Assembly: GCF_045679555.1 (NCBI RefSeq)
Contig: NC_092098.1
Span: 19,684,038-19,748,037, forward strand
Source of the DNA: Salvelinus alpinus
Lineage: Eukaryota > Chordata > Actinopteri > Salmoniformes > Salmonidae
DNA length: 64,000 bases
Direction of reading: 5' to 3'
In this document: positions 1-13,600 of the stretch, piece by piece
How positions within the stretch are numbered: the first letter of the stretch is position 1
Layout of the letters: every line of letters begins with the position of its first letter
Position numbers and translations under genes: made by a program
Notes under the pieces: model-generated
Told to the model about the DNA's origin: nothing
Seen by the model: the letters and a program-made list of their open reading frames with translations, nothing else
The model's database searches: none

Positions 1-529
1 TAAGTACCTCAATGGACCGCAAAGGTAATCACTCCACAAACTTTCACCGTGCCCTTAAGGAAAACACAAATATTATGGACACATTAGAAATAGTGTATAT
101 ATGGAGACTAAAAATCCCCGACCTAGTGAGATATACGGAGGAGACATAAGCTAGTCGTCTTAACTACTTTTTCTCTTTCTCTCTTGCATCAAAGTTTTAA
201 AAACTTTTAATAGGAGACAGAATGTGATTGGATCATCATCTAATTGGCATTCACATAACTCTTATAGATTTTCCACGTGGACGGGGATATTGGAAATTTA
301 ATCAAAGTTTCCTGGAGGATAACTTATTTTTAACTAAGACAAAATAATTTAAACTGAATTTTCCCAGTATAATATAGGTTCAGCAAATCCCCTTATTGTT
401 TGGGATACCTTTAAAAATGTACCTTTAGAGGTCATTCAATTCAATATTCATCAATAATAAAAAAGCAGTTTCTGGCTAAAGTGACAAGACTAACTAATTC
501 ATGCACTAATAGTTTAGGTAGATAGAAAT

Positions 530-1330
530 AAAAATGATACTACAGATACAAAATAAGTTAGAGGAAAAACAAAAATAACTTGAGGAACTTTTTCAAGAAC
601 AATCTAAAGTAATCTATTACAAAAATAAAGCAAAAGATCTGAAAAATGAACTAAATTCTTCCTGAATCTCCAATACGGAACGCTAACAAAAAGAATTTGC
701 AGAAACTCGTTACTGAATACGGAGTCATCTATGATTCTCCGAATTATATTTTAAGAGAGGAAGTGAATTCTTTTAGGCAGATGTTCTTTCCCGTCTCATC
801 CTCCCCCACTGAATGAAGATTACGGTAAGGAATTATTTCTAAATAATATAAAAAAATAGAAAATTAAATGTACAGAAAGATCAGCGCGAAGGCCAAATTA
901 CAGAGGAATAACTGAGGCTATTAAATCCTTTCAGTCTGAAAAACCCCAGGGCATGATGGCATACCGTTACAGGTATGTGAAGCCTTTTTTTGATATACTA
1001 AAAGCTCCATTGTTAGATTGTTTTAACTACTCCTATAGAAATGGTAGTCTGTCAGGTACTCAGCAGGAAGGTCTGATTTCTCTATTACTAAAACAAGACC
1101 CAGATGGCAAATATAAAGACCCAGTCTATCTAAAAAACTGGAGGCCCCTTACACTTCAATGTTGTGATGCAAAAATACTAGCGAAATGCATTGCACTCAG
1201 AATTAAAAAAGTGTTTTACCAGGTATTGTTCATCCTGATCAGACAGGTTTTTTACATGGACGATACATTGGAGATAATATACGACAACTACTATAAATAA
1301 TAGAACAACATCAAAGAGCCCACTATTAAT
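530..1330 (+). pseudogene. L1-like LINE fragment, reverse transcriptase start
   Basis: Remnant of a non-LTR retrotransposon. The open stretch at 953-1300 reads like the early part of an L1-type reverse transcriptase: a basic leader, then GLISLLLKQD and YLKNWRPLTL, the conserved block before the first catalytic region. About 870-950 holds the preceding ITEE and AIKSF block interrupted by a stop. The catalytic YADD-type motif, the endonuclease and the 3' tail are absent, so the copy is broken on both sides. It lies downstream of the last ppme1 exon seen. Assignment to L1 rather than another LINE clade is from memory of the RT block. Confidence 0.65.
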
Positions 1331-1370
1331 TATATAGTATCATCAAGTACTCTCCCTGCTTGCTAGACAA

Positions 1371-1446
1371 TTGTGAACTGCCGGGCGCAGTGGTCTAAGC
1401 AGTGCGCTCTGGATCTGAGCGTCGTGTGTTCCAGCCCAGAGCTCTG
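1371..1446 (+). repeat. tRNA-derived SINE head fragment
   Basis: A short stretch has the order of a pol III internal promoter: an A-box-like GCGCAGTGGTCTAAG at about 1385, then a B-box-like GTGTTCCAGCCC at about 1427. The A-box part is nearly the same as the head of the complete SINE at 40826. No body or tail follows, so only the head is kept. Confidence 0.4.
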
Positions 1447-1609
1447 CCGTAGTTTTACATTTTTGGGGTGAGCGCCGAGGACAGCATATATCGACATTCT
1501 CTTTTCAAACGTCCAAAATCGACATGCGTTTCTAGTGACCTGCCTGCACATGCACCAAGCAGTTGTTCAGCCTCATACCTTCATATCCAGACGGTTAAAA
1601 CCCACTCAC

Positions 1610-4600
1610 TTTTTCAGGGGCGTCCTCATGGACAGCATGGCCACACTGAGGGAGCACCTGCATCTGGAACTTCCCTGAACACAAACAGAACACAAAACTT
1701 CATGTGCAACACACTTCTATTGGATTTAAAGGATGTGACTGTAAACCAACAAGGAGTGGGTGGGGGAAGATCTACAGTGGGATTTCACGGTCACTATCGG
1801 AGCCATAATTGTAAACAACCAACCAACCTAACACACATTAATCTATGAGGCCGTCCTCACCTTGCATCTGTCCAATTGTGAGATCTTTATCAAGCCTGTC
1901 CACACCTGTAAAGAGGGAAATATTATATCAACAATGTGTGCTCTAGTCTAATGTCAAAGACAAAAAGGCATTTTAATTATATTGAAAACAATTTAAAGTC
2001 ATGTGGATTAAAACTGACTTAACTAAGGGACTCACCAGCGAGCAGGAGCAGTTTTGGCACAGGGCAGGAGAGGAAGAGGGCAGACAGTCCACTGAACCAG
2101 CCCTCCCAGTACTTCTCTGTCTTTGACAGATCAACCTGCCAGGTATAGAGGCTCTCCTTCACCTAAAGAAGGCCAAGAGACTGTTTATTTAACTAGGCAA
2201 GGTCAGTTAAGAACAAATTCTTATTTACTAATGACAGCCTACCCTAGCCAAGCCCTAACCCGGACGACACTGGGCCAATTGTGCGCCGCCCTGTTAATTT
2301 ACTCTTCATGTACACACTACAACAGACTGTGTAAAGGTGGGAAATGTAATACACACTTCCCCAAGATGACATATGCACCCAGATGTATACACCAACTGGG
2401 TTGTTCCAAGAAGAAAAAAAAAAAAAACATTTTATATTTTAAGTAGAAATTGTGCACCAATATTGAATTTTAAAAGCCTGATATTAAATTAAGTTCCCTT
2501 TAATATAGACCACATGGAGAATTCAATACATCAGAATTTTTATATATACACTGAACAAAAATGTAAACGCAAAATGTAACAATTTCAATGATTTTACTGA
2601 GTTACAGTTCATATATGGAAATAAGTCAATTTAAATAATTTCATTAGGCCCTAATCCATTGATTTCACATGACTGGGCAGGGGCGCAGCCATGGGTGGGC
2701 ATAGGCCACAAAAGGGCTTTATTACAGACAAAAATACTCCTCAGTTTCATCAGCTGTCCGGGTGGCTGATCTCAGACGATCCCGCAGGTGAAGAAGCCGG
2801 AAGTGGAGGTCCTGGGCTGGTGTGGGTACACGTGGTCTGCGGTTGGGAGGCCGGTTGGACATACTGCCAAATTCTCTAAACTGACGTTGGAGGCAGCTTA
2901 TGGTAGCAAAATTAGCATTCAAATCTCTGCCAACAGCTCTGGTGGACATTCCTGCAGTTAGCATGCCAATTGCACGTTTACTCAAAACTTAAGACATCCG
3001 TGGCATTGTGTTGTGTGACAAAACTGCACATTTTAGTGGCCTTTTATTGTCCCCAGCACAAGGTGCATCTGTGTAATGATAATGCTGTTTAAGAAGCTTC
3101 TTGATATGCCATACCGGTCAGGTGGATGGATTATCTTGGCAAAGGAGAAATGCTCACTAACAGGGATGTAAACAAATTTGTGCACAACATTTTAGAGAAA
3201 TAAGCTTTTTGTGCTCATGGAAAATTTTGGGGATTTTTTATTTTAACTCATGAAACCAACACTTTACATGTTGTGTATACATTTTTTGTTCAGTATAAAT
3301 AAAGGCTCGCTAAGGGGGCAAAATTCAGTATTTTGACATGTCTCTCCGTCAACACTATCACTTCCAGGAAGATTTTAAACAGAATCGAAAAGCCCTAGTT
3401 ATTTTGTTGCTTTCGATTCATTTATTTATTTCATGTGATTAGTTATTCATTTGTCCCTCATTTTATGGTCACCCCTATAACGTGAACTGAGCTCTCGTTT
3501 TAACATGGTGAAACCATTCATAAAAATAAAATGTCTAAAGAAACAAGTTACACTTCTCAACATGCACCGAATTTGTGGAACAGCCCAGCCACTAATGCCT
3601 AAGACTCATGCATACAAACCCACCTGAACACATACAGTACATTCGGAAAGTATTCAGACCCTTTCCCCACATTTTGTTGCGTTACAGCCCTATTCTAAAT
3701 ATATGAAATAAAATGTTTTCCCATCAATCTACACACAATACCCAATAATGACAAAGCAAAACAACGTTTAGAAATTTTAGTATTCAAAATAAAAAAAACA
3801 GAAATACCTTATTTACATAAATATTCAGACCCTTTGCTATGAGACTCAAAATTGAGCTCAGGAGCATCCGGTTTCCAATTTATCATCCTTGAGATGTTTC
3901 TACAACTTGGAGTCCACATGTGTTAAATTCAATTGATTGGACATGATTTGGAAAGGCACACACCTGTCTATTTAAGGTCCTACAGTTGACAGTGCAAGTC
4001 AGAGCAAAAACCAAGCGATGAGGTCGAGGAAATTGTCAGTAGAGCTCCGAGACAGGATTGTGTCGAGGTACAGATCTGGGAAAGTGTACCAAAAAATGTC
4101 TGCAGCATTGAAGGTCCCCAAAAACACAGTGGCTTCCATTATTCTTAAATGGAAGACATTTGGAACTACGTAGACACTTCCTAGAGCTGGCTGCCCGGCC
4201 ACACTGAGCAATCGTGGGGGAAGGGCCTTGGTCAGGTAGGTGACCAAGAACCCAATGGTCACTGACAGAGCTCCACTGTGGAGATGGGAGAACCTTCCAG
4301 AAGGACAACCATCTCTGCAGCACTCCACCAATCAGACCTTTATGGTAGAGTGGCCAGACAGAAGCTACTCCTCAGTCAAAGGCACATGACAGCCTGCTTG
4401 GAGTTTGCCAAAAGGCACCTAAAGGACTCTGAGACCATGAGAAAGAAGATTCTCTGGTCTGATGAAACCAAGATTGAACTCTTTGGCCTGAATGCCAAGC
4501 GTCACATCTGGAGTAAACCTGGCACCATCCCTACGGTGAAGCATGGTGGTGGCAGCATCATGCTGTGGGGACGTTTTTCAGCAGCAGGGACTGGGAGACT

Positions 4601-7600
4601 AGTCAGGATCGGGGGAAAGCAAAGTACTGATAGATCCTTGTTTGAAAACCTGCTCCAGAGTGCTCAGGACCTCAGACTGGGGCGAAGGTTCACCTTCCAA
4701 CAGGACAGTGACCCATAGCACACAGCCAATACAATGCAGGAGTGGCTCCGGGATAAGTCTCTGAATAAGTGTGGCCCAACCAGAGCCCGAACTTGAACCC
4801 GATCGAACATCTCTGGAGAGACCTGAAAATAGCTGTGCAGCGACGCTCCCCATCCAACCTGACGGCGCTTGAGAGGATCTGCAGAAAATAGGAGAAACTC
4901 CCCAAATACAGGTGTGCCAAGCTTGTAGCGTCATATCCAAGAAGACTGTCGTGGAAATTCAGTACTGAGAGAGAGACTTGGTCTTGGTAATTTCTTCAAA
5001 CAATCATCTATTTAATATCGATTAATTATTGAAATAATGAGACCGTCAGCCCACTATTCTTGACTGACTATTAGGCTGAGAGTCTAGCGTTTACAGATGA
5101 TGCACAGATTTTCTATAGCTGATACCAAGATTGCTTAGTCAGTCACTTCTAACCTTCCCATAAGCCACCTTGGTTATCTACACAGGATGGTATTCTCTCT
5201 CTCTCTAAAATGTGGAAAAAGTCAAGGGGTCTGAATACTTTCCAAATGCACTGTAGGTATAAAATGTAGTTATGTTTTTAAATCAACAACATTTCCCACT
5301 AATCAGCTCAGCCCTGACCTCTTGGTCGTCCTCCTTCTTTCTCTTGTGATTGGATTCTCCTTCCTCCTCCTCCTCCTCCTCCTCTTCAATGATGACTTCA
5401 CCGATACTTTTGGAGACACCTGGACTGTTGAGGGGTTCCTCACATCTATGGAAGAGGTAAAAAACTGTATTTAGTTACAGGTCCTGAACAGTCACATCTT
5501 AAAGTCCAGACTTACTTTTTCACCTGGCCTCCCATGGACACCCGGGCTGACTCAACGTTTCGGATCTGTCCACTCTTCACACTGATGGGGGATGGACAAG
5601 TTCAGAGAACACATTACTTGGATTATGCTCTATTAGTAAAGCATTTGAGTATTTTTACACTTCAGCGTGTATGGACAGCATCTCACCTCCACTCAATGGC
5701 ATTCTCCACAGACTTAAAGGTCTTTGGTCGACTCCTGAGGAAATTCTGCATACTGTTCAAGGCATCCATTGCTGTGCCTGAATAAATACAATAACATAAA
5801 TATGATTAACTAATCAGTCAATCAATAAATTGATGAATACGCCTAGTTGTGTCAAATCACTTTACTAGAAGCATATAAAACAATGAATTAATCCGTTCTC
5901 TTTTTTCAGCTCCCCAACTGCTGCTTATTTGATCATCAAAAGTCCCGATCATGGGACAAAAAAAACAACACAAGTACTATAAATCACCTTCCACGACGTC
6001 AATGACGCAAAGGCCAAGTAACGACGGCACGTGGTTGGCTGCAGCGGTATGAACTGCTATAGCTCCACCCATGCTGTGTCCAATCATCATGATCGGAGGC
6101 GGGTTTTCTCCATAGAGTGCTTCAACCACTTTGCCAATGTCCCTGGTGGAGACAACACCAGCATCAACCAACTGCAGGAACAATCTCACTCATACAAACC
6201 AGCCTTATTCAGCTCCTCAAACAACCACAGAAAACAGAATATGGACAATATAGGAATCTCTGTCCCTTAGTTTCCAGAGCAGAGACAGAAAGAGATGTCA
6301 GTGTCTTCCCACTGGCACTTTGTTGATATAAACACTATTTTGGGGGATGCAGCAAGCCTGTTTTCTCCTTGCATCAAACAGCAGATTAGTGTCTCAGTGA
6401 GAAGCAGCAGCAGCAGATGGTTCATCTGACTCAGTCCTCTCTCCAGCAGGTTCTCTTCACCCCCCTGCAGTACACCTACACCACTGCCTCCTGTCCTGTC
6501 CTGTCCCCTCCCATACCATCTCAACAACCCAATACCTCCCTCATCACTCGCCCTGCAGAACACTCATCTCTGAATGACAGAGCGTGTGGGTAATTTTATC
6601 TGTAAATGTTAGTAGCCAAAAAATTCCTGACAACTTACTTGGCCATTGTTTCCGCTGAGAGATCGTCAGAATTCTTTACTTTGGTGTCACCTGTGTGGGA
6701 CAGAAAATTAAATAAAAAAAAATAAAAAACGAATACTATTGAGACGATGAATATGAGGTAACCAGATGAAATGTGTGTTATCATGAGGAAGAGTTAGCCA
6801 CTCACCATGGGCTCTGAGGTCCATAGCCACCACCCTGCAGTTAATTCTGCTGTATATCACCTCCTGAAAACACAAACACACTCTGTGTAAACTGTTAACT
6901 CTGGCATGAATGCAGTGTCAATCTGTGCTATAAGGCAGGCTCACAAACATCCTGCTCCATATTCAACAGTCACTTAACACAACCTTAAATGCAAGACATG
7001 TTGTGATGGTACAGTGGTTCCTCCTTTAAAAGTTGCGTTATACTGCAGCACACCTTGCGGACTGCTGCAGCATTCTATGGCACGTTATTTAATTGTCAGA
7101 CATTTTTTTTTACGTTAATGCAAGTTAGTGCTAGTTTGACCACCAGAGGGCAACTTTGAGAAGCATTTGATAGTCTCCCATATTGGCATTACTAGATAAT
7201 TGAAAACCTTTTTTGTAATAACATAGTATATGGGATTGATTAAGAAATTTGGCTTTATTAATTTGATTCATATTATGGTGTTTCTATTCCGAGAAAAACA
7301 AAACCCTCAGGGTTTCCATTAGGATGGAATGGAAAATATGGCGCTGTACAACGTGACAGTTGGGAGTAGGCTACAGCATAAGAGGATTGGAGGATTCTAA
7401 ATTAATATCTAACAGGCATAACATTTCCACACCATAACTGTAGTGTAACCAATGCTCATTTTGCCTATGGCAGGCATACAGTATATCAAAAAAGATTTTT
7501 TTCAATGATGTGACTTTCCACCAATAACTACATTTAGAGGATTTGAGGATTTTACATTAATATCTAAGGGGCATTTTCTGTTAGGATCTGTGAGAATATC

Positions 7601-10600
7601 TAAGGGGCTTTTATATAATTCTAAATTAATGAATAATAATAGCTTGTTTAACTTCTTGGAACTATAGGGGGTGCTGTTCCGCATTAGCATATTTGGGTCT
7701 CCAAATTAAACTGCCTCGTGCTAAATTCTTGATCGTACAATATGCATATTATTGTTATTATTGGATAGAAAACACTTTCTAGTTTCTATAAGAGTTGGAA
7801 TTTTGTCTCTGAGTGGTACAGAACAATATCTACAGCACTTTTCATGACAGGGGTCAGATTTCAGAAATTTTTACCCCTGATCTGGAGTCTGTTTTTAAGG
7901 CGACAGTGAATGCTATGAAGAAACCGACACTGCCTACGTCTTCCTCTGGGTGTCTGTACTTCATCACGTTTTGAATGGAATCGATTGCACAATCACAGCC
8001 ATTATAAAAGAACAAAATGTATAGGTACCTCCCTTTCTCGTCGCGCGCCTGAAGCGTGAAGGACATCGGACTTGCCTCATTCCAAATCGTTGTCTAACCA
8101 GCAATATTTCTCCGGTCATGTTTTCAGTCGTTATAGTTGTTAAAAACATCATAATGTAGTTAATTTGAACCGTTTTATAGCAATTTATATCCGTTTAGTG
8201 CGATTTTGAGGAATTTCTTTGTTGTGCACTCTGAAACTTTGGACACGTTTTGTGGTCCCGTTCGATCGTTAGTGGATATTTCGAAGGACAGAGGACATCT
8301 ATCGACCAAAAGAAGATTACAACATAGAAAGGATACATTGCCCAAGAATCTGATGGAAGAACAGCTCAAAGTAAGCAATATTTAATATGATAAATCGTTG
8401 TTCTGTCGAAATATTTTAAACGCATATTTCGCCATTTTGTTTGTTATCGCGTCACTTGGCGAACCCTGTATTGAAAAGTAAGGATAATTTTAAAAATGTA
8501 AGTCAGCGGTTGCATTAAGAACTAATTTGTCTTTCGATTCCTGTCAACCCTGTATTTTTTAGTCAAGTATATGATTAGCTTTCAATTAAACTAGATCACT
8601 CTGATAGATGACGTCAGACATATTGAGGCTTGATTTCCTAGTATTTTTATTGTGTAACCACGGTTTTGTATGGCTAAATATGCACCTTTTCGAACAAACT
8701 GTATATGTATGTTGTAAAATGATGTTACAGGAGTGTCATCGGAAGAATTCTGAGAAGGTTAGTGAAAAAATTAATATATTTTGGCGGTGATTACGTTATA
8801 GCGCTCTTTGGCTGGAATCGATGCTCTGGTAACGTTTTCACATGTGGTATGCTAACTTATCGATTTATTGTGTTTTCGCTGTAAAACGCTTAGAAAATCT
8901 GAAATATTGTCTGGAATCACAAGATCTGGGTCTTTCCATTGCTATGCTTTGTCTATTTTTATGAAATGTTTTATGATGAGTAAATTGGTCATACACGTTG
9001 CTCTATCTAGTAATTCTAGTCGATTTGTGATGGTCGGTGCAATTGTAAACTGTGATTTCTACCTGAAATATGCACTTTTTTCTAACAACACCTATCCTAT
9101 ACCATAAATATGTTATCAGACTGTCATCTGATGAGTTTTTTTCTTGGTTTGTGGCTATCAATATCTTAGATTAGCCGAATTGGTGATAGCACCTGAAGTA
9201 GTAAGAAACTGATGGAGTTAGAAAAGTGGTGTATTTTGCTAACGTGTTTAGCTAATAGATTTACATATTTTGTCTTCCCTGTAAAACATTTTAAAAATCT
9301 GAAATGGTGGCTTTATTCACAAGATCTGTATCTTTCATCTGGTGTCTTGGACTTGTGATTTAATGATATTTAGATGCTACTATTTACTTGTGAAGCTATG
9401 CTAGCTATGCTAATCAGTGTGGGGGGGGTGGGGGGTGCTACCGGATCCGGGTTTCTGAGGCAGTAGAGGTTAAAAAGTAAAGATATTGGAGATTTCGTTT
9501 TCATTTAACCTAGAGTGAGCGAGAAAAAGGCAATTCTTGAACATGGGGTGAGACATTCTCACTAATTTGTAAATAAAGCCAGTTTGCTATTTAGAATCAT
9601 TTATTTCTGGAGAAACCTAACTTGATTATTTAGCAGACATCACTTGCTTATATTCTGTCAACACAGAAGGATTAGTCTGACAAGTAAACATAGCCTACAA
9701 TACATACTGTAGTAAACATGGGAAAGTGCCTAATTCCTTACATAACGGAGAGCAGGCCATGTCCAGACTTTCCCGGTGACCTCAAGTACCCTCAATAATG
9801 GCTGTAATAGAGAATGCGGGCAAGCGGGAGACTGGGGTTCAATTCCCCGATGGGGAGTATGGAGTAGGCTGTGTCCTTGTAAATTAGAATTTGTTCTTAA
9901 CTGACTTGCCTAGTTAAATAAAGGCTACACTAAGAGCATAACATTTCTACACCCTAATTTTCTAATCCTAGTCTAACCAATACCCAAACGGAGATTCAGT
10001 GAAAATAAAAATCTCGTTGATTTAGCAAGACAAGTCCCCATGCTTGTCTCAGAGCAGCGCGAAACGGTGCTAAAATAGTTGTAGGCTATTGCGTCTAACT
10101 TCAATATGCTCTTTAAATAAATAAGACCTACACCACTTAACAGCAAAGAGCTAAATAATCCTAACAAAATAAAAGAAAAACCTTAGTGTAACAGTTTTAG
10201 TAAGTAATACTGAAGTCGTGCACAATTATCAGTTTCACTGACAGCTGCAACTTAATTTTTTATTTTATTTTATTTTTATGTCGCCCATTCATTGTCAGAC
10301 ACATAGTAGGACCCAAAAGCATAATCAGAACTCTATTTCCCCCTTGTGCTGGTTTGGAGCAATGACGTGGTGACGCAGGGTACCGTACTAAATCACAAAT
10401 TACCTCTAAGTCCCGCGGCGTAATGTTGCAACATTTAAAGGAGGAACCACTGTAGTGTGTGTACATAAAACAGGATGGGTGCTCTATCTGGTATTTGATA
10501 GTATTACTCACAGTGAACACAGCCCAGGAGAGAGCAGAGTGGCCTCCTCCATGGAGTAGTAGAAGCACAGGACCATGCTGGCCACTGCTATAGATTCTGA

Positions 10601-13600
10601 ACGTGTGCAGAGTAGTCAAGGAATATAGAGTACAGACACATCAGGGCTTCTGTTAAAGCCGATAAAAAAAATATCCTATGGCAAAATAATGCTTTATATT
10701 CATTGATGGAAATACCAATTGATGGAAATACAGTAGACTCTCATGCTTATCGGTCTATAGGACAATTTCCACAACTTTGTGGAATTTGGCCATGAGTCAT
10801 CGTGCATCTTATTTATCCAACAACTATCACAACTAAACTCAGCAAAAAAAGACCGTCCTCACATTGTCAACTGCGTTTATTTTCAGCAAACTTAACATGT
10901 GTAAATATTTGTATGAACAAAACAAGACTCAACAACAGACATAAACTGAACAAGTTCCAAAGACATGTGACTAACAGAAATTGAATAATGTGTCCCTGAA
11001 CAAATGGGGGGGGGGGGGGAGGGTCAAAATCAGAAGTAAAAGTCAGTATCTGGTGTGGCCACCAGCTGCATTAAGTACTGCAGTGCATCTCCTCCTCATG
11101 GACTGTACCAGATTTGCCAGTTCTTGCTGTGAGATGTTACCCCACTCTTCCAACAAGGCACCTGCAAGTTCCCGGACATTTCCGTGGGGTGGGGGGGGGG
11201 GGGCTAGCTCTCACCCTCTGATCCAACAGGTCCCAGACAGACGTGCTCAATGAGATTGAAATCCGGGCTCTTTGCTGGCCATGGCAGAACACTGGCATTC
11301 CTGTCTTGCAGGAAATCACGCACGGAACGAGCAGTATGGCTGGTGGCATTGTCATGCTGGAGGGTCATGTCAGTACCACATGAGGGAGGAGGATGTCTTC
11401 CCTGCAACGCACAGCGTTGAGATTGCCTGCAATGACAACAAGCTTAGTCCGATGATGCTGTGACACACCACCCTAGACCATGACGGAACCTCCACCTCGA
11501 TCCCGCTCCAGAGTACAGGCCTCGGTGTAACACTCATTCCTTTGACGATAAACGTAAATCCGACCATCACCCCTGGTGAGACAAAACCGCACTTTTTGTG
11601 AAGAGTGAAGAGCACTTTTTGCCAGTACTGTCTGCGTCCAGCGACGGTGGTTTTGTGCCCATATGTGCCGGTGATGTCTGGTGAGGACCTGCCTTACAAC
11701 AGGCCTACAAGCCCTCAGTTCAGCCTCTCTCAGCCTATTGCGGACAGTCTGAGCACTGATGGAGGGATTGTGCGTTCCTGTTGTAACTCGGGCAGTTGTT
11801 GTTGCCATCTGACAAGTAAACATGGCCTACATACAATACATACTAGAGGTCGACCGATTAATTAGGGCCGATTTCAAGTTTTCATAACAATCGGTAATCG
11901 GCATTTTTGGACACCGATTATGGCCGATTACATTGCACTCCACGAGGAGACTGCGTGCCAGGCTGACTACCTGTTATGCGAGTGCAGCAAGGAGCTAAGG
12001 TAAGGTTCTAGATAGCATTAAACTTATCTTATAAAAAGCATTAAACTTATCTTATAAAAACAATCAATCTTAACATAATCACTTGTTAACTACAAACTAT
12101 TTAGTTTGTCCTGCGCTGCATATAATCAATGCAGTGCCTGTTAATTTATCCTTGAATCACAGCCTACTTCGCCAAGCGGGTGATTTAACAAGCGCATTCG
12201 CGAAAAAAGCACCGTCGTTGCACCAATGTGTACCCAACCATAAACATCAACACCTTTCTTAAAATCAATACACAAGTATATCTTTTTAAACCTGCATATT
12301 TAGTTAATATTGCCTGCTAACATGAATTTCTTTTAACTAGGGAAATTGTGTCACTTCTCTTGCGTTCTGTGCAACAGAGTCAGGGTATGCAGCAGTTTGG
12401 GCCGCCTGGCTCGTTGCGAACTGTGTGAAGACCATTTCTTCCTAACAAAGACAGCCAACTTCGCCAAACGGGGGATGATTTAACAAAAGCACATTTGCGG
12501 AAAAAAAAGCACAATCGTTGCACGAATGTACCTAACCATAAACATCAATGCCTTTCTTAAAATCAATACACAGAAGTATATATTTTTAAACCTGCATATT
12601 TAGTTAAAAGAAAATCATGTTAGCAGGCAATATTAACTAGGCAAATTGTGTCACTTCTCTTGCGTTCATTGCACGCAGAATCAGGGTATATGCAACAGTT
12701 TGGGCCGTCTGGCTCATTGCGAACTAATTTGCCAGAGTTTTACATAAATATAACAACATTGAAGATTGTGTAATGTAACAGCAATATTTAGACTTAGGGA
12801 TGCCATCCGTTAGATAAAATATGGAACAGTTCCGTATTTCACTGAAAGAATAAACGTTTTGTTTTCTAAACGATAGGTCATTAATATGGTCAAATCCGTA
12901 AACTAAGGCTCGTATTTCTGTATGTTATTACATTATAATTAAGTCTATGATTTGATAGCGCAGTCTGACTGAGCGGTGGTAGGCAGCAGCATGCTCGTAA
13001 GCATTCATTCAAACAGCACATCCCTGCGTTTGCCAGCAGCTCTTCGCAATGCTTCAAGCATTGCGCTGTTTATTCAAGCCTATCAACTCCCGAGATTAGG
13101 CTGGCAATACTAAAATACCTATTAGAACATCCAATAGTCAAAAGGTATATGAAATACAAACGGTATAGAGAGAAACAGTCCTATAATAACTACAACCTAA
13201 AACTTCTTACCTGGGAATATTGAAGACTCATGTTAAAAAGAACCACCAGCTTTCATATGTTCTCATGTTCTGAGCAAGGAACTTAAACGTTAGCTTTCTT
13301 ACATGGCACATATTGCACTTTTACTTTCTTCTCCAACACTTTGTTTTTGCATTATGTAAACCAAATTTAACATGTTTCATTATTTATTTGAGGCTAAATT
13401 GATTTTATTGATGTATTATATTAAGTTAAAATAAAAGTGTTCATTGTTTATTCAGTATTGTTGTAATTGTCATTACTACAAATATATATATAAAAATTGG
13501 CCGATTAATCGGTATCGGCTGTTTTTGGTCCTCCAATAAATCGGTATCGGCGTTGAAAAATTATAATCGGTCGACCTCTAATACATACTGTAGTAAACAT

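Larger units (their letters stand above)
7012..10452. mobile_element. TA-flanked inverted-repeat transposon carrying two nested elements
   Basis: A 25-bp terminal inverted repeat, CAGTGGTTCCTCCTTTAAAA at 7012 and its complement ending at 10452, agrees at 24 of 25 positions, and TA stands on each outer side. No transposase was recognised inside. Two later insertions account for much of the length: a TTAA-flanked element (7648-9473) and a SINE (9673-9932). The whole unit fills 3441 of the 3648 bp in the ppme1 intron between exons 3 and 4, leaving about 200 bp of original intron. Confidence 0.6.

Noticed and set aside
1..529. Last exon of ppme1
   Set aside because: Neither strand shows the expected C-terminal sequence here; the exon must be outside the window.
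4950..5205. Solo LTR replacing the end of the Tc1 at 3635
   Set aside because: The sequence does differ from the family there and starts TGTCGTGGAAATTC, but no matching CA end or target repeat could be found.
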